Shown here: piece by piece, positions 49,531-62,253 of the stretch | Layout of the letters: each line of letters begins with the position of its first letter | How positions within the stretch are numbered: position 1 is the stretch's first letter | Assembly (NCBI GenBank): GCA_920105625.2 | Contig: OV050033.1 | Span: 113,669,700 to 113,733,699 of the forward strand | Reading direction: 5' to 3' | Length of the DNA stretch: 64,000 nucleotides | Source of the DNA: Clusia tigrina | Taxonomy: Eukaryota > Arthropoda > Insecta > Diptera > Clusiidae | The notes under the pieces: generated by a model | Database searches by the model: none | What the model saw: only the letters and a program-made list of their open reading frames with translations | Told to the model about the DNA's origin: nothing | Program-made: the position numbers and the translations under genes

Positions 49531-51489
49531 TCGAGTACTTTATTGTTACAAAATTTCAAGGTTTTATGACGCTCCAGTAAAAAGTTGCAAGCATTTGTAT
49601 GTTGCAAACTTTGATAGGTGTAGGACGTACCGTATAGAAGCTAGGGCCATTTGAAGCTTTATCAGTGTTTGATTTGGGACTCAAGGGTAGCATAGCTTTG
49701 AGCGATAGCTTAAATTGACAAGAGGCTCGAGTACTTTATTGTTACAAAATTTCAAGGTTTTATGACGCTCTAGAAAAAAGTTACAAGCATTTGTATGTTG
49801 CAAACTTTGATAGGTGTAGGACGTACTGTATAGAAGTTCGGGCCATTTGAAGTTTTATCAGTGATTGATTTGGGACTCAAGGGTAGCATAGCTTTGAGCG
49901 ATAGCTTAAATTGACAAGCGGCTCGAGTACCTTATTGTAACAAAATTTCAAGGTTTTATGACGCTCCAGTAAAAAGTTGCCAGCATTTGTATGTTGGAAA
50001 CTTTGATAGGTGTAGGACGTACCGTATAGAAGTTAGGGCTATTTGAAGATTTATCAGTGTTTGATTTGGGATTCAAGGGTAGCATAGCTTTGAGCGATAG
50101 CTTAAATTGACAAGAGGCTCGAGTACTTTATTGTTACAAAATTTCAAGGTTTTATGACGCTCCAGTAAAAAGTTACAAGCATTTGTATGTTGCAAACTTT
50201 GATAGGCGTAGGACGTACCGTATAGAAGTTAGGGCCATTTGAAGCTTTATCAGTGTTTGATTTGGGACTCAAGGGTAGCATAGCTTTGAGCGATAGCTTA
50301 AATTGACAAGAGGCTCGAGTACTTTATTGTTACAAAATTTGAAGGTTTTATGACGCTCCAGTAAAAAGTTGCAAGCATTTGTATGTTGCAAACTTTGATA
50401 GGTGTAGGACGTACCGTATAGAAGTTAGGGCCATTTGAAGCTTTATCAGTGTCTGATTTGGGACTCAAGGGTAGCATAGCTTTGAGCGATAGCTTAAATT
50501 GACAAGAGGCTCGAGTACTTATTGTTACAAAATTTCAAAGTTTTATGACGCTCTAGTAAAAAGTTACAAGCATTTGTATGTTGCAAACTTTGATAGGTGT
50601 AGGACGTACTGTATAGAAGTTCGGGCCATTTGAAGTTTTATCAGTGATTGATTTGGGACTCAAGGGTAGCATAGCTTTGAGCGATAGCTTAAATTGACAA
50701 GAGGCTCGAGTACTTTATTGTAACAAAATTTCAAGGTTTTATGACGCTCCAGTAAAAAGTTGCCAGCATTTGATGTTGCAAACTTTGATAGGTGTAGGAC
50801 GTACCGTATAGAAGTTAGGGCCATTTGAAGATATATCAGTGTTTGATTTTTGCCTCAAGGGTAGCATAGCTTTGGGCGATAACTTAAATTGACAAGAGGC
50901 TCGAGTACTTTATTGTTACAAAATTTCAAGGCTTTATGACGCTCCAGTAAAAAGTTGCAAGCGTTTGTATGTTGCAAACTTTGATAGGTGTAGGACGTAC
51001 CGTATAGAAGTTAGGGCCATTTGAAGTTTTATCAGTGTTTGATTTGGGACTCAAGGGTAGCATAGCTTTGAGCGATAGCTTAAATTGACAAGAGGCTCGA
51101 GTACTTTATTGTCACAAAATTTCAAGGTTTTATGACGCTCCAGTAAAAAGTTACAGGCATTTGTATGTTGCAAACTTAATGGGTGTAGGACGTACCAAAT
51201 AGAAGTTAGGGCCATTTGAAGATATATCAGTGTTTGATTTGGGACTCAAGGGTAGCATAGCTTTGGGCGATAGCTTAAATTGACAAGAGGCTCGAGTACT
51301 TTATTGTTACAAAATTTCAAGGTTTTATGACGCTCCAGTAAAAAGTTACAAGCATTTGTATGTTGCAAACTTTGATATGTGTAGGACGTACCATATAGAA
51401 GTTAGGGCCATTTGAAGTTTTATCAGTGTTTGATTTGGGACTCAAATGTAGCATAGCCTTGAGCGATAACTTAAATCGACAAGAGGCTC
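49531..51489 (+). repeat. Higher-order repeat copy E2 (about 10 monomers)
   Basis: Second copy of E1, with private changes CAAGCGGCTCG at about 49.92 kb, ATTTGAAGG at 50.34 kb, a 1 bp loss in CATTTGATGTTG at 50.77 kb and GATTTTTGCCTC at 50.85 kb. It stops at the monomer with the 11 bp deletion near 51495, after which the order departs from E1. Confidence 0.85.
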
Positions 51490-51505
51490 GAGCACAAAAT
51501 TTCAA
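51485..51505 (+). repeat. 11 bp internal deletion in one monomer
   Basis: GAGCAC is followed directly by AAAATTTC, where other monomers have TTTATTGTTAC in between. The lost segment ends in AC, as does the left flank, so a 2 bp microhomology marks the join. It coincides with the end of the E2 order and the change to the F region. Confidence 0.85.
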
Positions 51506-52848
51506 GGTTTTATGACGCTCCAGTAAAAAGTTACAAGCGTTTGTATGTTGCAAACTTTGATAGGTGTAGGACGTACCGTATAGAAGTTAGGGCCATTTGA
51601 AGTTTTATCAGTGTTTGATTTGGGACTCAAGGGTAGCTTAGCTTTGAGCGATAGCTTAAATTGACAAGAGGCTCGAGTACTTTATTGTTACAAAATTTCA
51701 AGGTTTTATGGCGCTCCAGTAAAAAGTTGCAAGCATTTGTATGTTGCAAACTTTGATAGATGTAGGACGTACCGTATAGAAGTTAGGGCCATTTGAAGTT
51801 TTATCAGTGTTTGATTTGGGACTCATGGGTAGCATAGCTTTGAGCGATAGCTGAAATTGACAAGAGGCTCGAGTACTTTATTGTTACAAAATTTCAAGGT
51901 TTTATGACGCTCCAGTAAAAAGTTGCAAGCGTTTGTATGTTGCAAACTTTGATAGGTGTAGGACGTACCGTATAGAAGTTAGGGCCATTTGAAGTTTTAT
52001 TAGTGTTTGATTTGGGACTCAAGGGTAGCTTAGCTTTGAGCGATAGCTTAAATTGACAAGAGGCTCGAGTACTTTATTGTAACAAAATTTCAAGGTTTTA
52101 TGACGCTCCAGTAAAAAGTTGCCAGCATTTGTATGTTGGAAACTTTGATAGGTGGAGGACGTACCGTATAGAAGTTAGGGCTATTTGAAGATTTATCAGT
52201 GTTTGATTTGGGATTCAAGGGTAGCATAGCTTTGAGCGATAGCTTAAATTGACAAGAGGCTCGAGTACTTTATTGTTACAAAATTTCAAGGTTTTATGAC
52301 GCTCCAGTAAAAAGTTACAAGCATTTGTATGTTGCAAACTTTGATAGGCGTAGGACGTACCGTATAGAAGTTAGGGCCGTTTGAAGCTTTATCAGTGTTT
52401 GATTTGGGACTCAAGGGTAGCATAGCTTTGAGCGATAGCTTAAATTGACAAGAGGCTTGAGTACTTTATTGTTACAAAATTTCAAGGTTTTATGACGCTC
52501 CAGTAAAAAGTTACAGGCATTTGTATGTTGCAAACTTTGATAGGTGTAGGACGTACCGTATAGAAGTTACGGCCATTTGAAGTTTTATCAGTGTTTGATT
52601 TGGGACTCAAGTGTAGCATAGCTTTGAGCGATAACTTAAATTGACAAGAGGCTCGAGCACTTTATTGTTACAAAATTTCAAGGTTTTATGACGCTCCAGT
52701 AAAAAGTTACAAGCATTTATATGTTGCAAACTTTGATTGGTGTAGGACGTACCGTATAGAAGTTAGGGCCATTTGAAGTTTTATCAGTGTCTGATTTGGG
52801 ACTCAAGGGTAGCATAGCTTTGAGCGATAGCTTAAATTGACAAGAGGC
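51490..52848 (+). repeat. Mixed monomers opening the F region
   Basis: About seven monomers: GCAAGCGTTTG with GGTAGCTTAGC (twice), CATGGGTAG with ATGGCGCTCC, GCCAGC with GGTGGAGGACG, GGCGTAGG with GGCCGTTTGAAGC, GTTACAGGC with AAGTTACGGCC, and CATTTATATG. Types from several other regions alternate without a clear repeat unit. It is satellite only. Confidence 0.8.
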
Positions 52849-54024
52849 TCGAGTACTTTATTGTTACAAAATTTCAAGGTTTTATGACGCTCCAGTAAAA
52901 AGTTGCACGCATTTGTATGTTGCAAACTTTGATAGATGTAGGACGTACCGTATAGAAGTTAGGGCCATTTGAAGTTTTATCAGTGTTTGATTTGGGATTC
53001 AAGGGTAGCATAGCTTTGCGCGATAGCTTAAATTGACAAAAGGCTCAAGTACTTTATTGTTACAAAATTTCAAGGTTTTATGACGCTCCAGTAAAAAGTT
53101 ACAAGCATTTGTATGTTGCAAACTTTGATAGGTGTAGGACGTACTGTATAGAAGTTAGGGCCATTTGAAGTTTTATAAGTGTTTGATTTGGGACTCAAGG
53201 GTAGCATAGCTTTGAGCGATAGCATAAATTGACAAGAGGCTCGAGTACTTCATTGTTACAAAATTTCAAGGTTTTATGACGCTCTAGTAAAAAGTTACAA
53301 GCATTTGTATGTTGCAAACTTTGATAGGTATAGGACGTACTGTATAGAAGTTCGGGCCATTTGAAGTTTTATCAGTGTTTGATTTGGGATTCAAGGGTAG
53401 CATAGCTTTGAGCGATAGCATAAATTGACAAGAGGCTCGAGTACTTCATTGTTACAAAATTTCAAGGTTTTATGACGCTCCAGTAAAAAGTTACAGGCAT
53501 TTGTATGTTGCAAACTTTGATAGGTGTAGGACGTACCGTATAGAAGTTACGGCCATTTGAAGTTTTATCAGTGTTTGATTTGGGACTCAAGTGTAGCATA
53601 GCTTTGAGCGATAACTTAAATTGACAAGAGGCTCGAGCACTTTATTGTTACAAAATTTCAAGGTTTTATGACGCTCCAATAAAAAGTTACAGGCATTTGT
53701 ATGTTGCAAACTTTGATAGGTGTAGGACGTACCGTATAGAAGTTACGGCCATTTGAAGTTTTATCAGTGTTTGATGTGGGGCTCAAAGGTAGCATAGCTT
53801 TGAGCGATAGCTTAAATTGACAAGAGGCTCGAGTACTTTATTGTTACAAAATTTCAAGGTTTTATTACGCTCCAGTAAAAAGTTACAAGCATTTATATGT
53901 TGCAAACTTTGATTGGTGTAGGACGTACCGTATAGAAGTTAGGGCCATTTGAAGTTTTATCAGTGTCTGATTTGGGACTCAAGGGTAGCATAGCTTTGAG
54001 CGATAGCTTAAATTGACAAGAGGC
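52849..54024 (+). repeat. Six-monomer repeat (1176 bp), first copy
   Basis: It starts with the GCACGCATTTG monomer carrying GCTTTGCGCGATAG and GACAAAAGGCTCAAG. The same monomer starts at 54025, exactly 6 x 196 bp later. Inside, AGCATAAATTGAC and GAGTACTTCATTG, the hallmarks of the rest of the F region, appear for the first time (about 53.2 kb). Confidence 0.85.
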
Positions 54025-55592
54025 TCGAGTACTTTATTGTTACAAAATTTCAAGGTTTTATGACGCTCCAGTAAAAAGTTGCACGCATTTGTATGTTGCA
54101 AACTTTGATAGATGTAGGACGTACCGTATAGAAGTTAGGGCCATTTGAAGTTTTATCAGTGTTTGATTTGGGATTCAAGGGTAGCATAGCTTTGCGCGAT
54201 AGCTTAAATTGACAAAAGGCTCAAGTACTTTATTGTTACAAAATTTCAAGGTTTTATGACGCTCCAGTAAAAAGTTACAAGCATTTGTATGTTGCAAACT
54301 TTGATAGGTGTAGGACGTACCATATAGAAGTTAGGGCCATTTGAAGTTTTATCAGTGTTTGATTTGGGATTCAAGGGTAGCATAGCTTTGAGCGATAGCT
54401 TAAACTGACAAGAGGCTCGAGTACTTTATTGTGACAAAATTTCAAGGTTTTATGACGCTCCAGTAAAAAGTTACAAGCATTTGTATGTTGCAAACTTTGA
54501 TAGGCGTAGGACCTACCGTATAGAAGTTAGGGCCATTTGAAGTTTTATAAGTGTTTGATTTGGGACTCAAGGGTAGCATAACTTTGAGCGATAGCATAAA
54601 TTGACAAGAGGCTCGAGTACTTCATTGCTACAAAATTTCAAGGTTTTATGACGCTCTAGTAAAAAGTTACAAGCATTTGTATGTTGCAAACTTTGATAGG
54701 TATAGGACGTACTGTATAGAAGTTCGGGCCATTTGAAGTTTTATCAGTGTTTGATTTGGGATTCAAGGGTAGCATAGCTTTGAGCGATAGCATAAATTGA
54801 CAAGAGGCTCGAGTACTTCATTGTTACAAAATTTCAAGGTTTTATGACGCTCCAGTAAAAAGTTACAAGCATTTGTATGTTGCAAACTTTGATAGGTGTA
54901 GGACGTACCGTATAGAAGTTAGAGCCATTTGAAGTTTTATCAGTGTCTGATTTGGGACTCAAGGGTAGAATAGCTTTGAGCGATAGCTTAAATTGACAAG
55001 AGGCTCGAGTACTTCATTGTTACAAAATTTCAAGGTTTTATGACGCTCTAGTAAAAAGTTACAAGCATTTGTATGTTGCAAACTTTGATAGGTATAGGAC
55101 GTACTGTATAGAAGTTCGGGCCATTTGAAGTTTTATCAGTGATTGATTTGGGACTCAAGGGTAGCATAGCTTTGAGCGATAGCTTAAATTGACAAGAGAC
55201 TCGAGTACTTTATTGTTACAAAATTTCAAGGTTTTATGACGCTCCAGTAAAAAGTTGCAAGCATTTGTATGTTGCAAACTTTGATAGGTGTAGGACGTAA
55301 CGTATAGAAGTTAGGGATATTTGAAGCTTTATCAGTGTCTGATTTGGGACTCAAGGGTAGCATAGCTTTGAGCGATAACTTAAATTGACAAGAGGCTCGA
55401 GTGCTTTATTGTTACAAAATTTCAAGGTTTTATGACGCTCCAGTAAAAAGTTACAAGAATTTGTATGTTGCAAACTTTGATAGGCGTAGGACGTACCGTA
55501 TAGAAGTTAGGGCCATTTGAAGTTTTATCAGTGTTTGATTTGGGACTCAAGGGTAGCATAGCTTTGAACGATAGCTTAAATTGACAAGAGGC
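54025..55592 (+). repeat. F-family monomers, second six-mer copy and lead-in
   Basis: It repeats the GCACGC / TTGCGCG monomer, then runs into the F order: GTGACAAAATTTC, GGCGTAGGACCTACC at 54505, TTTATAAGTG, CTCTAG with GGTATAGGACGTACTG, AGAGCCATTTG with GTGTCTG, and AACGTATAG with AGGGATATTTG. The GACCTACC mark recurs at 56861, 59016 and 63522. Confidence 0.85.
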
Positions 55593-57747
55593 TCGAGTAC
55601 TTTATTGTTACAAAATTTCAAGGTTTTATGACGCTCCAGTAAAAAGTTGCAAGCATTTGTATGTTGCAAACTTTGATCGGTGTAGGACGTACTGTATAGA
55701 AGTTTGGGCCATTTGAAGTTTTATCAGTGATTGATTTGGGACTCAAGGGTAGCTTAGCTTTGAGCGATAGCTTAAATTGACAAGAGGCTGGAGTACTTTA
55801 TTGTAACAAAATTACAAGGTTTTATGACGCTCCAGTAAAAAGTTACAAACATTTGTATGTTGCAAACTTTGATAGGTGTATGACGTACCGTATAGAATTT
55901 AGGGCCATTTGAAGTTTTATCAGTGTTTGATTTGGGACTCAAATGTAGCATAGCTTTGAGCGATAACTTAAATTGACAAGAGGCTCGAGCACTTTATTGT
56001 TACAAAATTTCAAGGTTTTATGACGCTCCAGTAAAAAGTTACAGGCATTTGTATGTTGCAAACTTTGATAGGTGTAGGACGTACCGTATAGAAGTTGGGG
56101 CCATTTGAAGTTTTATCAGTGTTTGATGTGGGACTCAAGGGTAGCATAGCTTTGAGCGATAGCTTAAATTGACAAGAGGCTCGAGTACTTTATTGTTACA
56201 AATTTCAAGGTTTTATGACGCTCCAGTAAAAAGTAACAAGCATTTGTATGTTGCAAACTTTGATAGGTGTAGGACGTACCGTATAGAAGTTAGAGCCATT
56301 TGAAGGTTTATCAGTGTCTGATTTGGGACTCAAGGGTAGCATAGCTTTGAGCGATAGCTTAAATTGACAAGAGGCTCGAGTACTTCATTGTTACAAAATT
56401 TCAAGGTTTTATGACGCTCTAGTAAAAAATTACAAGCATTTGTATGTTGCAAACTTTGATAGGTATAGGACGTACTGTATAGAAGTTCGGGCCATTTGAA
56501 GTTTTATCAGTGATTGATTTGGGACTCAAGGGTAGCATAGCTTTGAGCGATAGCTTAAATTGACAAGAGGCTCGAGTACTTTATTGTTACAAAATTTCAA
56601 GGTTTTATGACGCTCCAGTAAAAAGTTACAAGCATTTGTATGTTGCAAACTTTGATAGGTGTAGGACGTACCGTATAGAAGTTAGGGCTATTTGAGGATT
56701 TATCAGTGTTTGATTTGGGATTCAAGGGTAGCATAGCTTTGAGCGATAGCTTAAATTGACAAGAGGCTCGAGTACTTTATTGTGACAAAATTTCAAGGTT
56801 TTATGACGCTCCAGTAAAAAGTTACAAACATTTGTATGTTGCAAACTTTGATAGGCGTAGGACCTACCGTATAGAAGTTAGGGCCATTTGAAGTTTTATA
56901 AGTGTTTGATTTGGGACTCAAGGGTAGCATAGCTTTGAGCGATAGCATAAATTGACAAGAGGCTCGAGTACTTCATTGTTACAAAATTTCAAGGTTTTAT
57001 GACGCTCTAGTAAAAAGTTACAAGCATTTGTATGTTGCAAACTTTGATAGGTATAGGACGTACTGTATAGAAGTTCGGGCCATTTGAAGTTTTATCAGTG
57101 TTTGATTTGGGATTCAAGGGTAGCATAGCTTTGAGCGATAGCATAAATTGACAAGAGGCTCGAGTACTTCATTGTTACAAAATTTCAAGGTTTTATGACG
57201 CTCCAGTAAAAAGTTACAAGCATTTGTATGTTGCAAACTTTGATAGGTGTAGGACGTACCGTATAGAAGTTAGAGCCATTTGAAGTTTTATCAGTGTCTG
57301 ATTTGGGACTCAAGGGTAGCATAGCTTTGAGCGATAGCTTAAATTGACAAGAGGCTCGAGTACTTCATTGTTACAAAATTTCAAGGTTTTATGACGCTCC
57401 AGTAAAAAGTTGCAAGCATTTGTATGTTGCAAACTTTGATAGGTGTAGGACGTAACGTATAGAAGTTAGGGATATTTGAAGCTTTATCAGTGTCTGATTT
57501 GGGACTCAAGGGTAGCATAGCTTTGAGCGATAACTTAAATTGACAAGAGGCTCGAGTGCTTTATTGTTACAAAATTTCAAGGTTTTATGACGCTCCAGTA
57601 AAAAGTTACAAGAATTTGTATGTTGCAAACTTTGATAGGCGTAGGACGTACCGTATAGAAGTTAGGGCCATTTGAAGTTTTATCAGTGTTTGATTTGGGA
57701 CTCAAGGGTAGCATAGCTTTGAACGATAGCTTAAATTGACAAGAGGC
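55593..57747 (+). repeat. Higher-order repeat copy F1 (11 monomers)
   Basis: It starts with the TTTGATCGGTG monomer (55675), found again at 57830 and 62336. Order: ATCGG, GGCTGGAG with AAATTACAAGG, TCAAATGTAGC, GTTACAGGC, CAAATTTC (1 bp short) with AAGTAACAAG, CTCTAG, TTGAGGATTT, GACCTACC, the two CATAAATTG types, and AACGTATAG. The 2155 bp spacing holds for three independent markers. Confidence 0.9.
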
Positions 57748-60700
57748 TCGAGTACTTTATTGTTACAAAATTTCAAGGTTTTATGACGCTCCAGTAAAAA
57801 GTTGCAAGCATTTGTATGTTGCAAACTTTGATCGGTGTAGGACGTACTGTATAGAAGTTTGGGCCATTTGAAGTTTTATCAGTGATTGATTTGGGACTCA
57901 AGGGTAGCTTAGCTTTGAGCGATAGCTTAAATTGACAAGAGGCTGGAGTACTTTATTGTAACAAAATTACAAGGTTTTATGACGCTCCAGTAAAAAGTTA
58001 CAAACATTTGTATGTTGCAAACTTTGATAGGTGTATGACGTACCGTATAGAATTTAGGGCCATTTGAAGTTTTATCAGTGTTTGATTTGGGACTCAAATG
58101 TAGCATAGCTTTGAGCGATAACTTAAATTGACAAGAGGCTCGAGCACTTTATTGTTACAAAATTTCAAGGTTTTATGACGCTCCAGTAAAAAGTTACAGG
58201 CATTTGTATGTTGCAAACTTTGATAGGTGTAGGACGTACCGTATAGAAGTTAGGGCCATTTGAAGTTTTATCAGTGTTTGATGTGGGACTCAAGGGTAGC
58301 ATAGCTTTGAGCGATAGCTTAAATTGACAAGAGGCTCGAGTACTTTATTGTTACAAATTTCAAGGTTTTATGACGCTCCAGTAAAAAGTAACAAGCATTT
58401 GTATGTTGCAAACTTTGATAGGTGTAGGACGTACCGTATAGAAGTTAGAGCCATTTGAAGGTTTATCAGTGTCTGATTTGGGACTCAAGGGTAGCATAGC
58501 TTTGAGCGATAGCTTAAATTGACAAGAGGCTCGAGTACTTCATTGTTACAAAATTTCAAGGTTTTATGACGCTCTAGTAAAAAGTTACAAGCATTTGTAT
58601 GTTGCAAACTTTGATAGGTATAGGACGTACTGTATAGAAGTTCGGGCCATTTGAAGTTTTATCAGTGATTGATTTGGGACTCAAGGGTAGCATAGCTTTG
58701 AGCGATAGCTTAAATTGACAAGAGGCTCGAGTACTTTATTGTTACAAAATTTCAAGGTTTTATGACGCTCCAGTAAAAAGTTACAAGCATTTGTATGTTG
58801 CAAACTTTGATAGGTGTAGGACGTACCGTATAGAAGTTAGGGCTATTTGAGGATTTATCAGTGTTTGATTTGGGATTCAAGGGTAGCATAGCTTTGAGCG
58901 ATAGCTTAAATTGACAAGAGGCTCGAGTACTTTATTGTGACAAAATTTCAAGGTTTTATGACGCTCCAGTAAAAAGTTACAAACATTTGTATGTTGCAAA
59001 CTTTGATAGGCGTAGGACCTACCGTATAGAAGTTAGGGCCATTTGAAGTTTTATAAGTGTTTGATTTGGGACTCAAGGGTAGCATAGCTTTGAGCGATAG
59101 CATAAATTGACAAGAGGCTCGAGTACTTCATTGTTACAAAATTTCAAGGTTTTATGACGCTCTAGTAAAAAGTTACAAGCATTTGTATGTTGCAAACTTT
59201 GATAGGTATAGGACGTACTGTATAGAAGTTCGGGCCATTTGAAGTTTTATCAGTGTATGATTTGGGATTCAAGGGTAGCATAGCTTTGAGCGATAGCATA
59301 AATTGACAAGAGGCTCGAGTACTTCATTGTTACAAAATTTCAAGGTTTTATGACGCTCCAGTAAAAAGTTACAAGCATTTGTATGTTGCAAACTTTGATA
59401 GGTGTAGGACGTACCGTATAGAAGTTAGAGCCATTTGAAGTTTTATCAGTGTCTGATTTGGGACTCAAGGGTAGCATAGCTTTGAGCGATAGCTTAAATT
59501 GACAAGAGGCTCGAGTACTTCATTGTTACAAAATTTCAAGGTTTTATGACGCTCCAGTAAAAAGTTACAAGCATTTGTATGTTGCAAACTTTGATAGGTG
59601 TAGGACGTACCGTATAGAAGTTAGAGCCATTTGAAGTTTTATCAGTGTCTGATTTGGGACTCAAGGGTAGCATAGCTTTGAGCGATAGCTTAAATTGACA
59701 AGAGGCTCGAGTACTTCATTGTTACAAAATTTCAAGGTTTTATGACGCTCCAGTAAAAAGTTGCAAGCATTTGTATGTTGCAAACTTTGATAGGTGTAGG
59801 ACGTACTGTATAAAAGTTTGGGCCATTTGAAGTTTTATCAGTGATTGATTTGGGACTCAAGGGTAGCTTAGCTTTGAGCGATAGCTTAAATTGACAAGAG
59901 GCTGGAGTACTTTATTGTAACAAAATTTCAAGGTTTTATGACGCTCCAGTAAAAAGTTGCCAGCATTTGTATGTTGGAAACTTTGATAGGTGTAGGACGT
60001 AACGTATAGAAGTTAGGGCTATTTGAAGATTTATCAGTGTTTGATTTGGGATTCAAGGGTAGCATAGCTTTGAGCGATAGCTTAAATTGACAAGAGGCTC
60101 GAGTACTTTATTGTTACAAAATTTCCAGGTTTATGACGCTCCAGTAAAAAGTTACAAGCATTTGTATGTTGCAAACTTTGATAGGCGTAGGACGTACCGT
60201 ATAGAAGTTAGGGCCGTTTGAAGCTTTATCAGTGTTTGATTTGGGACTCAAGGGCAGCATAGCTTTGAGCGCTAGCTTAAATTGACATGAGGCTCGAGTA
60301 CTTTATTGTTACAAAATTTCAAGGTTTTATGACGCTCCAGTAAAAAGTTGCAAGCATTTGTATGTTGCAAACTTTGATAGGTGTAGGACGTACTGTATAG
60401 AGGTTCGGGCCATTTGAAGTTTTATCAGTGATTGATTTGGGACTCAAGGGTAACATAGCTTTGAGCGATAGCTTAAATTGACAAGAGGCTCGAGTACTTT
60501 ATTGTAAAAAAATTTCAAGGTTTTATGACGCTCCAGTAATAAGTTGCCAGCATTTGTATGTTGGAAAATTTGATAGGTGTAGGACGTACCGTATAGAAGT
60601 TAGGGCTATTTGAAGATTTATCAGTGTTTGATTTGGGATTCAAGGGTCGCATAGCTTTGAGCGATAGCTTAAATTGACAAGAGGCTCGAGTACTTTATTG

Positions 60701-62253
60701 TTACAAAATTTCAAGGTTTTATGACGCTCCAGTAAAAAGTTACAAGCATTTGTATGTTGCAAACTTTGATAGGCGTAGGACGTACCGTATAGAAGTTAGG
60801 GCCATTTGAAGCTTTATCAGTGTTTGATTTGGGACTCAAGGGTAGCATAGCTTTGAGCGATAGCTTAAATTGACAAGAGGCTCGAGTACTTTATTGTTAC
60901 AAAATTTCAAGGTTTTATGACGCTCCAGTAAAAAGTTGCAAGCATTTGTATGTTGCAAACTTTGATAGGTGTAGGACGTACCGTATAGAAGTTAGGGCCA
61001 TTTGAAGCTTTATCAGTGTCTGATTTGGGACTCAAGGGTAGCATAGCTTTAGGCGATAGCTTAAATTGTCAAGAGGCTCGAGTACTTTATTGTTACAAAA
61101 TTAAAAGGCTTTATGACGCTCCAGTAAAAAGTTGCAAGCGTTTTTATGTTGCAAACTTTGATAGGTGTAGGACGTACCGTATAGAAGTTAGGGCCATTTG
61201 AAGTTTTATCAGTGTTTGATTTGGGACTCAAGGGTAGCTTAGCTTTGAGCGATAGCTTAAATTGACAAGAGGCTCGAGTACTTTATTGTTACAAAATTTC
61301 AAGGTTTTATGACGCTCCAGTAAAAAGTTACAAGCATTTGTATGTTGCAAACTTTGATAGGCGTAGGACGTACCGTATAGAAGTTAGGGCCATTTGAAGC
61401 TTTATCAGTGTTTGATTTGGGACTCAAGGGTAGCATAGCTTTGAGCGATAGCTTAAATTGACAAGAGGCTCGAGTACTTTATTGTTACAAAATTTCAAGG
61501 TTTTATGACGCTCCAGTAAAAAGTTGCAAGCATTTGTATGTTGCAAACTTTGATAGGTGTAGGACGTACCGTATAGAAGTTCGGGCCATTTGAAGTTTTA
61601 TCAGTGTTTGATTTGGGATTCAAGGGTAGCATAGCTTTGAGCGATAGCATAAATTGACAAGAGGCTCGAGTACTTCATTGTTACAAAATTTCAAGGTCTT
61701 ATGACGCTCCAGTAAAAAGTTACAAGCATTTGTATGTTGCAAACTTTGATAGGTGTAGGACGTACCGTATAGAAGTTAGAGCCATTTGAAGTTTTATCAG
61801 TGTCTGATTTGGGACTCAAGGGTAGCATAGCTTTGAGCGATAGCTTAAATTGACAAGAGGCTCGAGTACTTCATTGTTACAAAATTTCAAGGTTTTATGA
61901 CGCTCCAGTAAAAAGTTGCAAGCATTTGTATGTTGCAAACTTTGATAGGTGTAGGACGTAACGTATAGAAGTTAGGGATATTTGAAGCTTTATCAGTGTC
62001 TGATTTGGGACTCAAGGGTAGCATAGCTTTGAGCGATAACTTAAATTGACAAGAGGCTCGAGTGCTTTATTGTTACAAAATTTCAAGGTTTTATGACGCT
62101 CCAGTAAAAAGTTACAAGAATTTGTATGTTGCAAACTTTGATAGGCGTAGGACGTACCGTATAGAAGTTAGGGCCATTTGAAGTTTTATCAGTGTTTGAT
62201 TTGGGACTCAAGGGTAGCATAGCTTTGAACGATAGCTTAAATTGACAAGAGGC
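57748..62253 (+). repeat. Higher-order repeat copy F2 (23 monomers, with insert)
   Basis: It repeats F1 to about 59.5 kb, duplicates the AGAGCCATTTG / GTGTCTG monomer, then carries about ten monomers of A/B type before returning to F order at about 61.67 kb. The spacing of 4506 bp is 2351 bp (12 monomers less 1) longer than F1, so the insert is whole-monomer in size. Confidence 0.85.
59707..61665 (+). repeat. Island of A/B-type monomers inside F2
   Basis: Monomers here have GCCAGC with TTGGAAA, GGCGTAGG, GGCCGTTTGAAGC, GACATGAGG, GTAAAAAAATTTC and GCAAGCGTTTTTATG, types that dominate 8-19 kb. Entry is through a monomer pair with AGTTTGGGCC, GGTAGCTTAGC and GGCTGGAG, a combination found both in F and at about 15.2 kb, so the exchange may have used that shared stretch. 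Exit is through a monomer with AGTTCGGGCC and AGCATAAATTG. Confidence 0.75.

Noticed and set aside
10528..51553. Reverse-strand frames of 63-93 residues (for example 10528, 13270, 19606, 23517, 27255, 51317)
   Set aside because: They are antisense shadows of the same monomer, extended across a unit boundary where a small indel or substitution removes a stop. They contain no motif, differ in frame use between copies, and have no independent support.
9924..61201. Recurrent 61-residue forward reading frames (17 copies, for example 9924, 16572, 35761, 61016)
   Set aside because: They start at GTG, not ATG, and are one monomer stretch opened by loss of a single TGA. They occur in a minority of about 326 units, end at the same TGA, show no recognisable domain, and the 196 bp period breaks every frame at the next unit. 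They are treated as chance frames in satellite DNA.
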